Positions 44,535 to 56,199 of a stretch of DNA of 64,000 bases are shown piece by piece. The stretch covers positions 2,480,001-2,544,000 of the forward strand of contig NZ_CP110680.1 of the NCBI RefSeq assembly GCF_028583725.1, given 5' to 3'. The stretch comes from Cellulomonas fimi (GTDB taxonomy: Bacteria; Actinomycetota; Actinomycetes; Actinomycetales; Cellulomonadaceae). The notes beneath the pieces are model-generated. The model was not told where the DNA came from. It saw only the letters and a program-made list of their open reading frames with translations, and made no database searches. Each line of letters starts with the position of its first letter. The stretch's first letter is position 1. The translations under genes and the position numbers were made by a program.

Positions 44535-45320
44535 TCAGCGTGCCGCGCGCGCCGCCCAGCGTCCCCCGACGTGGTCCACGGCGAGCTCGAGGCCGAACGC
44601 GCCGGACAGGTTCTCCGCGGTGAGCACCTCGTCGAGCGGGCCGGCGGCGTGCACGCGGCCGTCGCGCAGCAGCAGCAGGTGCGTGAACCCCGGCGGGATC
44701 TCCTCGACGTGGTGCGTCACCAGCACCAGGACGGGCGAGCGCGGGTCCGCCGCGAGCTCCGACAGCGCCGCCACGAGCTCCTCGCGACCGCCGAGGTCCA
44801 GGCCGGCCGCGGGCTCGTCGAGCAGCAGCAGCTCGGGGTCGGTCATGAGCGAGCGCGCGATCTGGACGCGCTTGCGCTCGCCCTCGCTCAGCGTGCCGAA
44901 GAACCGGTCCGCGAGCCGCTCGACGCCGAACGCGCGCAGCAGGTCCGCGGCGCGCTGCTCGTCGAGCTCCTCGTACGACTCGCGCCAGCGGCCCGTCACG
45001 CCGTACGCGGCGGTCAGCACGACGTCGCGCACGGTCTCGCCCGACGGGATCCGGTCCGCGAGCGCCGCGCTCGACAGCCCGACGCGGGGCCGCAGCTCGA
45101 ACACGTCGACCCGGCCCAGCCGCGAGCCGAGGACGTCGGCGGTGCCCTCCGAGGGGTGCATGCGACCCGACGCGACCTGCAGCATCGTCGTCTTCCCGGC
45201 GCCGTTGCGGCCGAGCACCACCCAGCGCTCGCCCTCGCGGACCGTCCAGGACACCTCGTCGAGGATCGTCGTCGTCCCCCGGCGGATCGTCACGGCCTGC
45301 AGGTCGAGCACGTCGGTCAT
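44535..45320 (-). CDS. ABC-type ATPase, stand-alone
   Basis: The protein has 261 residues with all ABC motifs: Walker A GRNGAGKTT, Q-loop, signature LSEGERKR, Walker B LLLLDEPAAGLD and switch His in VTHH. The signature LSEGERKRV and the ModF/YlmA-like sequence DRFFGTLSEGE fit the small-ATPase family often annotated for iron or molybdate import, but no permease is adjacent. The ATG at 45320 follows TAGGGT by 7 nt. Confidence 0.87.
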   Translation of the reverse strand: MTDVLDLQAVTIRRGTTTILDEVSWTVREGERWVVLGRNGAGKTTMLQVASGRMHPSEGTADVLGSRLGRVDVFELRPRVGLSSAALADRIPSGETVRDVVLTAAYGVTGRWRESYEELDEQRAADLLRAFGVERLADRFFGTLSEGERKRVQIARSLMTDPELLLLDEPAAGLDLGGREELVAALSELAADPRSPVLVLVTHHVEEIPPGFTHLLLLRDGRVHAAGPLDEVLTAENLSGAFGLELAVDHVGGRWAARAAR

Positions 45321-45327
45321 GGTGACG

Positions 45328-45333
45328 ACCCTA
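45328..45333 (-). promoter_or_regulatory. Leaderless -10 box (TAGGGT) of the ABC ATPase gene
   Basis: TAGGGT on the minus strand ends 7 nt before the ATG at 45320. Confidence 0.5.
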
Positions 45334-45420
45334 ACCAACGGGACGAACGTCCTCCGCACGCTCCGGCGGGTCGCCCGGCGTGGCCTCGGTCACGTGCGCG
45401 GGACGGACGGGACCGGGCTC

Positions 45421-45426
45421 TACGGT
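45421..45426 (+). promoter_or_regulatory. Leaderless -10 box (TACGGT) of the gene at 45433
   Basis: TACGGT ends 6 nt before the GTG at 45433. Confidence 0.45.
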
Positions 45427-45432
45427 GGAGCG

Positions 45433-46203
45433 GTGACGACGCTCGACCTGCCCCGCTCCGTGGTCCTCGCGCTGTGGCTCGCGCAGGACGGGGTGGACCG
45501 CGCCGCGATGGCCCGCGCCGTGCAGGTCGACGACGAACCGCACACGGTGCGCGCGACCGTCGACGACGCCGAGCAGGTCGACGGGCCGCTGTCGCTGCTG
45601 CTCGACGTGTGCGGCCCGGGCCCGCGGGACGTCGCGGCGCTCGTGCCCGCTCCCGGTGACGCCTCCGGCGCCCCGCCCGCGGTGAGCGCGGCCGCGACCA
45701 CCGCCGGCGAGGCGCTCCTCGTCCGCAGCGACCTCGCGTGCGTCGCTGCCGTGCCCGGCGTGCAGCGGTTCGGGTCCGACCTGGAGCCCGGCCACCTCGT
45801 CACGTGGGACGTGCACGGCGTCGCGGACTGGCGCACGGCGGTGCTCGGCTCCGCGGGGTCGCTCGCCGACGCGGAGCGTGCGCTGCGACAGGGGCTGATC
45901 GACGCGACCGAGGCCCTCGTGCGCCTCGACGTCGCGCGCTGGCGGCCGGACGCGGCCGAGCAGATCGCGGGCCTGCGCGACCTCGAGCTGCCGGCGTGGC
46001 GGCTCCCGCCCGGCATCGACGGCCGGCGCGTGCGCGTGCTCGCGTCGGCGGCCCGCCTGCGCGGGATCGTCGCGCTCGCGACGCAGGACGACGGCGGCGC
46101 CGTCAACCTCTGGCAGGCCGACCAGCGCTCGACGGCCCTGCGCGAGGTCGACCGCGTCGCCCGCCGCGCGCTGGCCGCCGCCGCGACGTCGATCGGGCCC
46201 TGA
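45433..46203 (+). CDS. Conserved-looking actinobacterial protein of unknown function
   Basis: The protein has 256 residues, soluble, no signal peptide or membrane segment. It contains AWRLPPGIDGRRVRVLASAARLRGIVALATQDDGGAVNLWQ near residues 195-235, a compact alpha/beta-looking region. I do not recognise the family. Codon use matches neighbouring genes. GTG start chosen because a TACGGT box ends 6 nt before it. It is convergent with glgA (6-bp gap). Confidence 0.7.
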   Translation: MTTLDLPRSVVLALWLAQDGVDRAAMARAVQVDDEPHTVRATVDDAEQVDGPLSLLLDVCGPGPRDVAALVPAPGDASGAPPAVSAAATTAGEALLVRSDLACVAAVPGVQRFGSDLEPGHLVTWDVHGVADWRTAVLGSAGSLADAERALRQGLIDATEALVRLDVARWRPDAAEQIAGLRDLELPAWRLPPGIDGRRVRVLASAARLRGIVALATQDDGGAVNLWQADQRSTALREVDRVARRALAAAATSIGP

Positions 46204-46209
46204 CGCGCC

Positions 46210-47436
46210 TCAGCCGAGGACGTCGCGGTAGACGGTGAGCGTGCGCTCGCCGATCGCCTCCCAGGAGAAGTGGTCCTCGACGCGCCGGCGTGCCGCGCGC
46301 CCCCACGCGGCGGCGCGGTCGGGGTCCGCGACGAGCGCGTTCAGGGCGTCGGCGAGGTCGCCCACGAACCGGTCGGGGTCGACGGGCGTGCCGGTGCCGT
46401 CCTGCACCTGGTCGATCGGCACGAGCGTGCCGGTCACGCCGTCGACGATGACCTCCGGGATGCCGCCCGTGGCCGTGCCGACCACGGGCAGCCCGACGGC
46501 CATGGCCTCGAGGTTGACGATGCCGAGCGGCTCGTAGACGGACGGGCAGACGAACACCGTGCCGTGCGCGAGGATCGCGACGACGTCCGCCCGCGGCAGC
46601 ATCCGGTCGATCCACACGACGCCGGACCGCTTCTCGCGCAGCTGCGCGACGAGCCCCTCGACCTCGGCGGCGATCTGCGGCGTGTCGGGCGCACCCGCGC
46701 ACAGCACGAGCTGCACGTCGGCGGGCAGGCGCTCCGCGGCCCGGAGGAAGTACGGCAGGCCCTTCTGGCGCGTGATGCGACCGACGAACACGACGGCCGG
46801 ACGCGTCGGGTCGATGCCGAGGGCGCGCACGGTCGCCTCGGCCTGCGCGACGTCCTCGTCGCCCGTCGGGCGTCGCCAGCCGTCGAGGTCGATGCCGTTG
46901 TGCACGACGTGGACGCGCGACGGGTCGACGGCCGGGTACGCGCGCAGGATGTCCGCGCGCATGCCGCCCGACACCGCGATGACCGCCGCGGCCGCCTCGT
47001 ACGCGGTCCGCTCGGCCCACGACGAGATCGCGTAGCCGCCGCCGAGCTGCTCGGCCTTCCACGGCCGCAACGGCTCCAGGCTGTGCGCGGTGACCACGTG
47101 CGGCAGGCCGTGCAGGAGCGACGCGAGGTGGCCGGCGAGGTTCGCGTACCAGGTGTGCGAGTGCACGATCGAGCTCGCGACGCCGTCGTCACCGACCCGG
47201 CCGACCGCGTCGACCATCTCGAGGTCGACGCCGAGCGTCTGCAGGGCGGCGTTCGCCTGCTCCAGACCGCCGGGGACGGTGTACCCCTGGACCCCCGGCT
47301 CGTCGCGCGGCCCGTCGAAGGCGTGGACCCGGACGTCGACCTTCTGGCGCAGCACGCGGGTCAGCCCCGCGACGTGGACCCCGGCACCGCCGTAGACGTG
47401 CGGCGGGTACTCGCGGGTCAGCAGGTCGACACGCAC
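46210..47436 (-). CDS. glgA: Glycogen synthase, actinobacterial GT4 type
   Basis: The protein has 408 residues with a GT-B fold. N-terminal REYPPHVYGGAGVHV and C-terminal VYEPLGIVNLEAMAVGLPVVGT are diagnostic. It uses nucleotide-glucose (ADP- or GDP-glucose; actinobacterial homologues called GlgM make maltose-1-phosphate), so the exact product is uncertain. The GTG at 47436 follows GGAGG by 5 nt; an earlier GTG (47448) lies before that site. It is divergent from glgC, 111 bp apart. Confidence 0.9.
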   Translation of the reverse strand: MRVDLLTREYPPHVYGGAGVHVAGLTRVLRQKVDVRVHAFDGPRDEPGVQGYTVPGGLEQANAALQTLGVDLEMVDAVGRVGDDGVASSIVHSHTWYANLAGHLASLLHGLPHVVTAHSLEPLRPWKAEQLGGGYAISSWAERTAYEAAAAVIAVSGGMRADILRAYPAVDPSRVHVVHNGIDLDGWRRPTGDEDVAQAEATVRALGIDPTRPAVVFVGRITRQKGLPYFLRAAERLPADVQLVLCAGAPDTPQIAAEVEGLVAQLREKRSGVVWIDRMLPRADVVAILAHGTVFVCPSVYEPLGIVNLEAMAVGLPVVGTATGGIPEVIVDGVTGTLVPIDQVQDGTGTPVDPDRFVGDLADALNALVADPDRAAAWGRAARRRVEDHFSWEAIGERTLTVYRDVLG

Positions 47437-47535
47437 CGGGACCTCCACTGTCGGGTCCGGTCGGCGACCGGCTCTCTTCGCGACACGCTAGCGCGTGGCG
47501 GGCCGCTCGCCTCGCCGGAGACCTCCCCGTGGGCC

Positions 47536-47541
47536 TAGGGT
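47536..47541 (+). promoter_or_regulatory. Leaderless -10 box (TAGGGT) of glgC
   Basis: TAGGGT ends 6 nt before the ATG at 47548. Confidence 0.5.
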
Positions 47542-47547
47542 CGTCGC

Positions 47548-50642
<3,095 letters not shown>

Positions 50643-50646
<4 letters not shown>

Positions 50647-50680
50647 CGCGGCGCCGCCCCGGCCGGCGCGGGTGCGTCAG
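50643..50680. terminator. Bidirectional terminator-like hairpin
   Basis: CTGACGC (50643-50649) pairs with GCGTCAG (50674-50680), enclosing further GC pairing. It contains the stop codons of both convergent genes (DUF4037 and the SixA-type phosphatase). Confidence 0.55.
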
Positions 50681-51195
50681 CCCGGCAGGCCGAGGCGCTC
50701 GAGCGTCGCGCTCGCCGGCGCGAGCCCCGACCACGGGCCGGTGAACCCGAGCACCGACCAGCTCGCCGTCGGCACGCCGACCTGGACGCGCGACAGCGCC
50801 GCGACGTCCGAGTCCGGCCCGGCGAGCGCGGCGGCGGCCCGGCTCATCGTGGGCTCGTGCCCGACGACGAGCACGGTCGCCACGTCGTCGCGCACGGCAC
50901 GCACCACGTCGAGCAGCGACGAGAGGCCCGCGTCGTAGACCTCGTCACGCAGCTCGAGGGCCGGGTCGGCGCCGAGCGTGCCGCGCACGAGGTCCCACGT
51001 CTGCCGGGTGCGCAGGCTCGTGGAGCACAGCACGAGGTCCGGGACCAGACCCGCCGCAGCGAGCTGCGCGCCGACCTGGCCGGACTGCTTGCGACCGACC
51101 AGCGACAACGGCCGCTGGTGGTCGGGAAGGCCCTCGGGGTGCTCGGCCTTGGCGTGCCGGAGCAGGAGCAGTCGGTGGGCGGAGTCGGACGTCAC
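50677..51195 (-). CDS. Histidine phosphatase, SixA type
   Basis: The protein has 172 residues. The N-terminal RHG-like motif is LLLRHAKAE (His14), with conserved Arg in STSLRTRQT and second His in VVGHEPTMS, the histidine phosphatase fold. Members remove phosphate from proteins or small molecules; the target is unknown. It starts with GTG, 15 bp after fabI on the same strand, so fabG-fabI-sixA probably form an operon. Confidence 0.88.
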   Translation of the reverse strand: MTSDSAHRLLLLRHAKAEHPEGLPDHQRPLSLVGRKQSGQVGAQLAAAGLVPDLVLCSTSLRTRQTWDLVRGTLGADPALELRDEVYDAGLSSLLDVVRAVRDDVATVLVVGHEPTMSRAAAALAGPDSDVAALSRVQVGVPTASWSVLGFTGPWSGLAPASATLERLGLPG

Positions 51196-51210
51196 CGGCT
51201 CAGCGTCCCA

Positions 51211-51981
51211 TCACAGGCCCATCGCGTGCACGCCGCCGTCGACGTGCACGATCTCGCCGGTCGTCGCCGGGAACCAGTCGGACAGCAGCGCGGCGACGGC
51301 GCGCGCCGTGGGCTCGGGGTCGGACACGTCCCAGCCGAGCGGCGCACGGTCGGGCCAGCCGCCCTCCATCGCCTCGAAGCCGGGGATCGACTTCGCGGCG
51401 GTCGTGCGGATCGGGCCCGCGGACACGAGGTTGACCCGCACGCCGTGCGGGCCGAGGTCGCGCGCGAGGTAGCGGGCGGTCGACTCGAACGCCGCCTTGG
51501 CGACACCCATCCAGTCGTAGACGGGCCACGCGTAGCGCGCGTCGAACGTGAGGCCGACGACGGCCGAGCCGCGGGCCAGCAGCGGCTGCGCGGCGACCGC
51601 GAGCGACTTCAGCGAGTACGCGCTGACGTGCAGCGCGGTCGCGACGTCGTCCCACTCGCCCGCGAGGAAGTTGCCGCCCATGACGGACTGCGGCGCGAAG
51701 CCGATCGAGTGCACGACGCCGTCGAGGCTGTCGAAGCCCGCCTCGCGCACGCGGTCCGCGAGCGCGTCGAGGTCCTCCTGCGACGTCGCGTCGAGCTGCA
51801 GGACCTGCGCCTCGACGGGCAGGCGCCGGGCGATCGCCTGGGTGAGCCGGAACTGCCGGCCGAAGGAGGTGAGCACGACCTGCGCGCCCTGCTCCTGCGC
51901 GAGGCGCGCGACGTGGAACGCGATCGAGCCGTCGGTGAGGACGCCGGTGACGAGGAGCTTCTTGCCGTCGAGCAGACCCAT
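51211..51981 (-). CDS. fabI: NADH-dependent enoyl-ACP reductase
   Basis: The protein has 256 residues. It resembles mycobacterial InhA: MGLLDGKKLLVTG, DGSIAFHVARLAQEQGAQ, HSIGF, and catalytic Tyr/Lys in YDWMGVAKAA; AGPIRT and TGEIVHVDGG follow. It reduces trans-2-enoyl-ACP in fatty-acid elongation and lies 46 bp downstream of fabG, the fabG-inhA arrangement common in actinobacteria. Confidence 0.95.
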   Translation of the reverse strand: MGLLDGKKLLVTGVLTDGSIAFHVARLAQEQGAQVVLTSFGRQFRLTQAIARRLPVEAQVLQLDATSQEDLDALADRVREAGFDSLDGVVHSIGFAPQSVMGGNFLAGEWDDVATALHVSAYSLKSLAVAAQPLLARGSAVVGLTFDARYAWPVYDWMGVAKAAFESTARYLARDLGPHGVRVNLVSAGPIRTTAAKSIPGFEAMEGGWPDRAPLGWDVSDPEPTARAVAALLSDWFPATTGEIVHVDGGVHAMGL

Positions 51982-52027
51982 GGGAGTTCCGTCCTGTTGC
52001 GGTGCGTGGGGGAAGGTCGAGGGAGGG

Positions 52028-52768
52028 TCAGTGACCCATGCCGAGGCCGCCGTCGACGGGGATCACGGCCCCGGAGATGTAGCCGGCGGCGTCCGAGGCG
52101 ACGAACTCGACGGCCGCGGCGACCTCCTCGGGCTGCGCGAACCGGCCGGCGGGGATCGACGCGAGGTAGGCCTTCTGGCGGTCCTCGGGCAGCGCGCGCG
52201 TCATGTCGGTGTCGATGAAGCCGGGCGCGACGACGTTGGCGGTGATCCCGCGGCCGCCCAGCTCGCGCGTGATGGACCGCGCCATGCCGACGAGCGCGGA
52301 CTTCGACGCGGAGTAGTTCACCTGGCCGGGGCCGCCGTACAGGCCGACGACGGACGAGATGAGCACGATGCGCCCCCGGCGCAGCCGGATCATGCCCTTC
52401 GACGCGCGCCGCACGACCCGGAAGGCACCCGTGAGGTTGACGTCGAGGACGTCGGTGAACTCCTCGTCGGTCATGCGCAGGAGCAGCTGGTCGCGCGTGA
52501 CGCCGGCGTTCGCGACGACGACCTCGACGGGACCGTGCGCGGCCTCGATCTCCGTGAACGCCGCGTCGACGGCGGCGGTGTCGCGCACGTCGGCCACGGC
52601 GCCCAGGACGCCGTCGGGCAGGTCGCCCGAGCGGTAGATCGTCGCGACCTGGTCACCGGCGGCGACGAAGCGCTCCGCGATGGACCGGCCGATGCCGCGG
52701 TTCGCGCCGGTCACGAGGACGCTGCGCGGGCGGTGAGCGGGCGTGGCGTTGTCGGAAGTCTCAGGCAC
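52028..52768 (-). CDS. fabG: 3-oxoacyl-ACP reductase
   Basis: The protein has 246 residues. SDR motifs: TGANRGIGRSIA, NAGVTRD, Ser in SSVVG, catalytic YSASK, and PGFIDTDMT. It provides NADPH-dependent reduction in fatty-acid elongation with fabI. The GTG at 52768 (VPETSD) was chosen because a TAGCGT -10 ends 8 nt upstream; an in-frame open region further up is not protein-like. Confidence 0.94.
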   Translation of the reverse strand: MPETSDNATPAHRPRSVLVTGANRGIGRSIAERFVAAGDQVATIYRSGDLPDGVLGAVADVRDTAAVDAAFTEIEAAHGPVEVVVANAGVTRDQLLLRMTDEEFTDVLDVNLTGAFRVVRRASKGMIRLRRGRIVLISSVVGLYGGPGQVNYSASKSALVGMARSITRELGGRGITANVVAPGFIDTDMTRALPEDRQKAYLASIPAGRFAQPEEVAAAVEFVASDAAGYISGAVIPVDGGLGMGH

Positions 52769-52776
52769 GGAACCCG

Positions 52777-52782
52777 ACGCTA
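52777..52782 (-). promoter_or_regulatory. Leaderless -10 box (TAGCGT) of fabG
   Basis: TAGCGT on the minus strand ends 8 nt before the GTG at 52768. Confidence 0.45.
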
Positions 52783-52890
52783 TCCGACGTCCCCGGCACG
52801 TCGGGGTCCCGGCCCGGCACAGGAACACCCCGGCATGTTGTGGGAACCGGACAACGGCCGCCCCCGACGGTCGGTGCCCGCCGACCGGAC

Positions 52891-52896
52891 TACGAT
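52891..52896 (+). promoter_or_regulatory. Leaderless -10 box (TACGAT) of the DUF3099 gene
   Basis: TACGAT ends 6 nt before the GTG at 52903, which favours that GTG over the one at 52900. Confidence 0.45.
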
Positions 52897-52902
52897 CAGG
52901 TG

Positions 52903-53253
52903 GTGAGCAGCCGCAGGACTCCCAGAGCGCACGAGGCGCCGGGCGACGACGTCCAGCGCATCACGTCCGCGCCCGAGTCGCTCGCGGACGACATGGCCCG
53001 CCGGCAGCGCCGCTACCTCGCCCAGATGGGCGTCCGCATGGTGTGCTTCGCGGCCGCCTTCTTCGCGTGGGGCCACCTGCCCGTCGTCGTGCCGATCCTC
53101 CTGCTGATCGCCGCCGTGGTGCTGCCGTACGTCGCGGTCCTGTTCGCCAACGCGGGCCGCGAGCGTCGCGACACCGACGACGCGTCGTTCATGCAGTACC
53201 GCGAGATCGGGCCCGGCTCGGGTCCGCACCACCAGGTCGGGGGCGGCTCGTGA
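52903..53253 (+). CDS. DUF3099 membrane protein
   Basis: The protein has 116 residues. The conserved ITSAPESLADDMARRQRRYL (about 19-38) precedes two membrane helices (MVCFAAAFFAWGHLPVV; VPILLLIAAVVLPYVAVLF), with a charged tail. Typical of DUF3099, an actinobacterial family without known function. It overlaps the next gene by 4 nt (GTGA), starting a three-gene run to SURF1. Confidence 0.88.
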   Translation: MSSRRTPRAHEAPGDDVQRITSAPESLADDMARRQRRYLAQMGVRMVCFAAAFFAWGHLPVVVPILLLIAAVVLPYVAVLFANAGRERRDTDDASFMQYREIGPGSGPHHQVGGGS

Positions 53254-53492
53254 ACCTCCTGGGAGGCGTGCCGGACGCCGTCGACGAGCTCGTCTGCTCC
53301 GCCCGCGGCTGCCGCACGGAGGCCGCGTGGGGCGTGCTGTGGAACAACCCGAAGCTGCACACCCCCGAGCGTCGCAAGGTGTGGCTCGCGTGCGACGAGC
53401 ACCGGGAGCACCTGTCGCAGTACCTCGACGTGCGCGGCTTCCTGCGTGACGTCGTCCCCGCCGGCGACCTGGACCGGGTGGCGCCGTCGTGA
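53250..53492 (+). CDS. Small cysteine/histidine-rich protein
   Basis: The protein has 80 residues. Residues CSARGC, then CDEHREH, form a likely zinc-binding cluster (Cys16, Cys21, Cys47, His50). Similar actinobacterial proteins are sometimes labelled acetone carboxylase-like, which is probably unsupported. It is coupled to both neighbours by GTGA overlaps; role unknown. Confidence 0.75.
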   Translation: MNLLGGVPDAVDELVCSARGCRTEAAWGVLWNNPKLHTPERRKVWLACDEHREHLSQYLDVRGFLRDVVPAGDLDRVAPS

Positions 53493-54484
53493 GTGCGGCC
53501 GCTCGCCGGGCCGTCGGGATCGTCTGCGTCGGGGTCGTGCTCGCGACGGCGTGCGTGTTCCTGGGCCGCTGGCAGTGGAACCGGCACGTCTGGCGCGACG
53601 CGGCGATCGCGGTCGTCGAGACGAACTACGCGGCCGACCCGGTGCCCCTCGACGACGTGCTCACGTCCACGGACGAGGTGCTCGGCAAGGCCGACGAGTG
53701 GCGCACGGTCGAGGTGGTCGGGCGCTACGACGCCGACGCGACGGTCCTGCTGCGCAACCGCCCGGTCGACGGGCACCCCGCGTACCACGTGCTCGTGCCG
53801 TTCGTCGTGACGGACGCCTCCGCGGGCACCGCAGAGGCCCCCACGGGAGCGGGCGACGTGCTCGTCGTCGACCGCGGCTGGGTGCCGACGGGCGAGGACG
53901 CGAGCGCCGCGGTCGACGTACCCGCTCCCCCGACCGGGACCGTGACGCTCACCGCGCGCCTGCGGCTCGACGAGCGCGAGACGACCCGGACGGCGCCGCC
54001 GGGGCAGGTCCAGGCCGTCGCGTCGTCGCAGGTCCTCGCGGCGGGCGGGCTCGACGTGGTGCCGTACGCCGCCTACGCGCAGCGCCTGGCCGAGGACCCC
54101 GCGCCCGCCGACGTGCCCGGGACGCTGCCCCCGCCCAGCACCGACCCCGGCTCGCACCTGTCGTACGCGTTCCAGTGGTGGGCGTTCGCGCTGCTGATCC
54201 TCGGCGGGTCGGTGTTCGTCGCCCGGCGCGAGGCGGCGCTGCTGACCGAGGCCGCGGAGACCGGCACACCGCGCGCGGACGAGGACGAGCGGCCCGCGAC
54301 GTCGCCGTCGACCGGGTCGCACCCGGGTCGGCCGACGCCCGGCACCCCGCCCGCGAACCGCCGCGGCGCACCGTCCGCCCCGCGCCGGCGCGGCGGGCGC
54401 GCCGAGGACGAGGAGGACGCCCTGATCGACGCGCAGCTCGCGGCGCGCGACGAGCAGGACGGGCCCGTCAGGCCAGCGCGATGA
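53489..54484 (+). CDS. SURF1 family protein
   Basis: The protein has 331 residues. An N-terminal helix (VGIVCVGVVLATACVFLGRWQWNRH), a periplasmic beta-domain with VLLRNRPVDGHPAYHVLVPF and VLVVDRGWVP, and a second helix (YAFQWWAFALLILGGSVFV, about 227-245) are the SURF1 signature. SURF1 assists cytochrome oxidase assembly. The long C-terminal tail (about 250-331) is polar. It overlaps the convergent ABC-F gene by 17 bp. Confidence 0.9.
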   Translation: MSAAARRAVGIVCVGVVLATACVFLGRWQWNRHVWRDAAIAVVETNYAADPVPLDDVLTSTDEVLGKADEWRTVEVVGRYDADATVLLRNRPVDGHPAYHVLVPFVVTDASAGTAEAPTGAGDVLVVDRGWVPTGEDASAAVDVPAPPTGTVTLTARLRLDERETTRTAPPGQVQAVASSQVLAAGGLDVVPYAAYAQRLAEDPAPADVPGTLPPPSTDPGSHLSYAFQWWAFALLILGGSVFVARREAALLTEAAETGTPRADEDERPATSPSTGSHPGRPTPGTPPANRRGAPSAPRRRGGRAEDEEDALIDAQLAARDEQDGPVRPAR

Positions 54485-56066
54485 GGTCCAGGTAGTCGGG
54501 ACCCCACAGGTCCTCGGCGCCGTCGGGCAGCAGCAGCACGCGCTCGGGGTCGAGCGCCGCGACGGCACCCTCGTCGTGCGAGACCAGCACGACCGCACCC
54601 TTGTAGGTACGCAGCGCCGCGAGGATCTCCTCGCGCGACGCCGGGTCGAGGTTGTTCGTCGGCTCGTCGAGCAGCAGCACGTTGGCCGAGGAGACGACGA
54701 GCGTCGCGAGCGCGAGTCGCGTCTTCTCGCCGCCCGACAGCACGCGCGCGGGCTTGTCGGCGTCGTCGCCCGAGAACAGGAACGAGCCGAGCACCGAGCG
54801 CACCTGCGTATCGGTGAGGTCGGGCGCCGCGGTCCGGAGGTTCTCGACGACCGTGCGGTCGAGGTCGAGCGTCTCGTGCTCCTGCGCGTAGTACCCGAGC
54901 TTGAGCCCGTGGCCGGGCTTCACCTCGCCCGTGTCGGACTCCTCGATGCCGCCGAGGATCCGCAGCAGCGTCGTCTTGCCCGCACCGTTGAGCCCGAGCA
55001 CCACGACCTTCGAGCCGCGGTCGATCGCGAGGTCCACGTCGGTGAACACCTCGAGCGACCCGTACGACTTCGACAGCCCCTCGGCCGTGATGGGCGTGCG
55101 GCCGCACGGCGCCGGGTCGGGGAACCGCAGGCGCGCGACCTTGTCCTGGGCGCGCACCTCCTCGAGCCCCGACAGCATCCGCTCGGCACGGCGCGCCATG
55201 TTCTGCGCGGCGACGGCCTTCGTGGCCTTCGCACGCATCTTGTCCGCCTGCGCGAGCAGCACCGACGCCTTCTTCTCGGCGTTCGCGCGCTCGCGACGGC
55301 GGCGCTTCTCGTCCGTCTCGCGCTGCTGCAGGTACGCGTCCCAGCCGAGGTTGTACTGGTCGAGCTGCGACCGGGTGGCGTCCAGGTGGAACACCTTGTT
55401 GACCGTCGCGCGCAGCAGCTCGACGTCGTGCGAGATCACGACGAAGCCGCCCGAGTACTGCTTGAGGTAGTCGCGCAGCCACGTGATCGAGTCGGCGTCG
55501 AGGTGGTTCGTCGGCTCGTCGAGCAGCAGCGTGTCGACGCCCGAGAACAGGATCCGCGCGAGCTCGACGCGTCGCCGCTGACCGCCGGACAGCGTGCCCA
55601 TCGGCTGCGCGAGCACGCGGTCGTCGAGACCCAGGTTCGACGTGATGCGGTGCGCCTCGCTCTCGGCGGCATAGCCACCCGCGGCGGTGAACCGGGCCTC
55701 GAGGCGCGCGTACCGGGCCATCGCCGTCTCGCGCACGTCGTCGTCCGCGGCGGCCATCGCACCCTCGGTGACGCGCATCGCGCTGACGATCTCGTCGAGA
55801 CCGCGCGCCGACAGCACGCGGTCCATCGCGAGCTGCGCGAGGTCGCCGTGGCTCGGGTCCTGCGGGAGGTAGCCGATGTCGCCCGAGCGGGAGATCGTGC
55901 CGCCCGTCGGCTGGGTCTCCCCCGACAGCGTGCGGGTGAGGGTCGTCTTGCCGGCGCCGTTGCGTCCGACGAGACCGATGCGGTCGCCCGAGGCGATCCG
56001 GAACGTCGTCGGTTCGAGCAGCACACGGGCGCCGACGCGCAGCTCGACGGCCTGAGCGGTGATCAC
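54468..56066 (-). CDS. ABC-F family ATPase (translation factor or resistance type)
   Basis: The protein has 532 residues with two ABC domains: Walker A GRNGAGKTT and GLNGAGKTT, signatures LSGGQRRR and LSGGEKTR, Walker B TLLLDEPTNHLD and VLLLDEPTNNLD. The arginine/lysine-rich P-site linker (TDEKRRRRERANAEKKA) lies between them, about 265-310. No membrane segment is present. ABC-F proteins act on ribosomes. The GTG at 56066 has GGAGG upstream; a TAGAAT -10 lies at 56125-56130. Confidence 0.93.
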   Translation of the reverse strand: MITAQAVELRVGARVLLEPTTFRIASGDRIGLVGRNGAGKTTLTRTLSGETQPTGGTISRSGDIGYLPQDPSHGDLAQLAMDRVLSARGLDEIVSAMRVTEGAMAAADDDVRETAMARYARLEARFTAAGGYAAESEAHRITSNLGLDDRVLAQPMGTLSGGQRRRVELARILFSGVDTLLLDEPTNHLDADSITWLRDYLKQYSGGFVVISHDVELLRATVNKVFHLDATRSQLDQYNLGWDAYLQQRETDEKRRRRERANAEKKASVLLAQADKMRAKATKAVAAQNMARRAERMLSGLEEVRAQDKVARLRFPDPAPCGRTPITAEGLSKSYGSLEVFTDVDLAIDRGSKVVVLGLNGAGKTTLLRILGGIEESDTGEVKPGHGLKLGYYAQEHETLDLDRTVVENLRTAAPDLTDTQVRSVLGSFLFSGDDADKPARVLSGGEKTRLALATLVVSSANVLLLDEPTNNLDPASREEILAALRTYKGAVVLVSHDEGAVAALDPERVLLLPDGAEDLWGPDYLDLIALA

Positions 56067-56124
56067 GTGGTGGTTTCCTCCGAGAAAAGCGTCCCGGCGT
56101 TGGCCACGGACGCGAAGGACCACG

Positions 56125-56130
56125 ATTCTA
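56125..56130 (-). promoter_or_regulatory. Putative -10 box (TAGAAT) of the ABC-F gene
   Basis: TAGAAT on the minus strand, about 58 nt upstream of the GTG at 56066. Confidence 0.45.
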
Positions 56131-56139
56131 CCTAGCCGC

Positions 56140-56145
56140 TAGCGT
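56140..56145 (+). promoter_or_regulatory. Putative -10 box (TAGCGT) of bioY
   Basis: TAGCGT about 54 nt upstream of the bioY ATG, divergent from the ABC-F promoter. Confidence 0.4.
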
Positions 56146-56199
56146 GACGATCCGCGCTGATTTCCGACGCCACGCCGCCACGAGGCCCCTGGGGGACCC

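Noticed and set aside
56146..56199. Biotin riboswitch or BioQ operator before bioY
   Set aside because: I see no palindromic BioQ-like site or structured leader, only a putative -10 box and Shine-Dalgarno.
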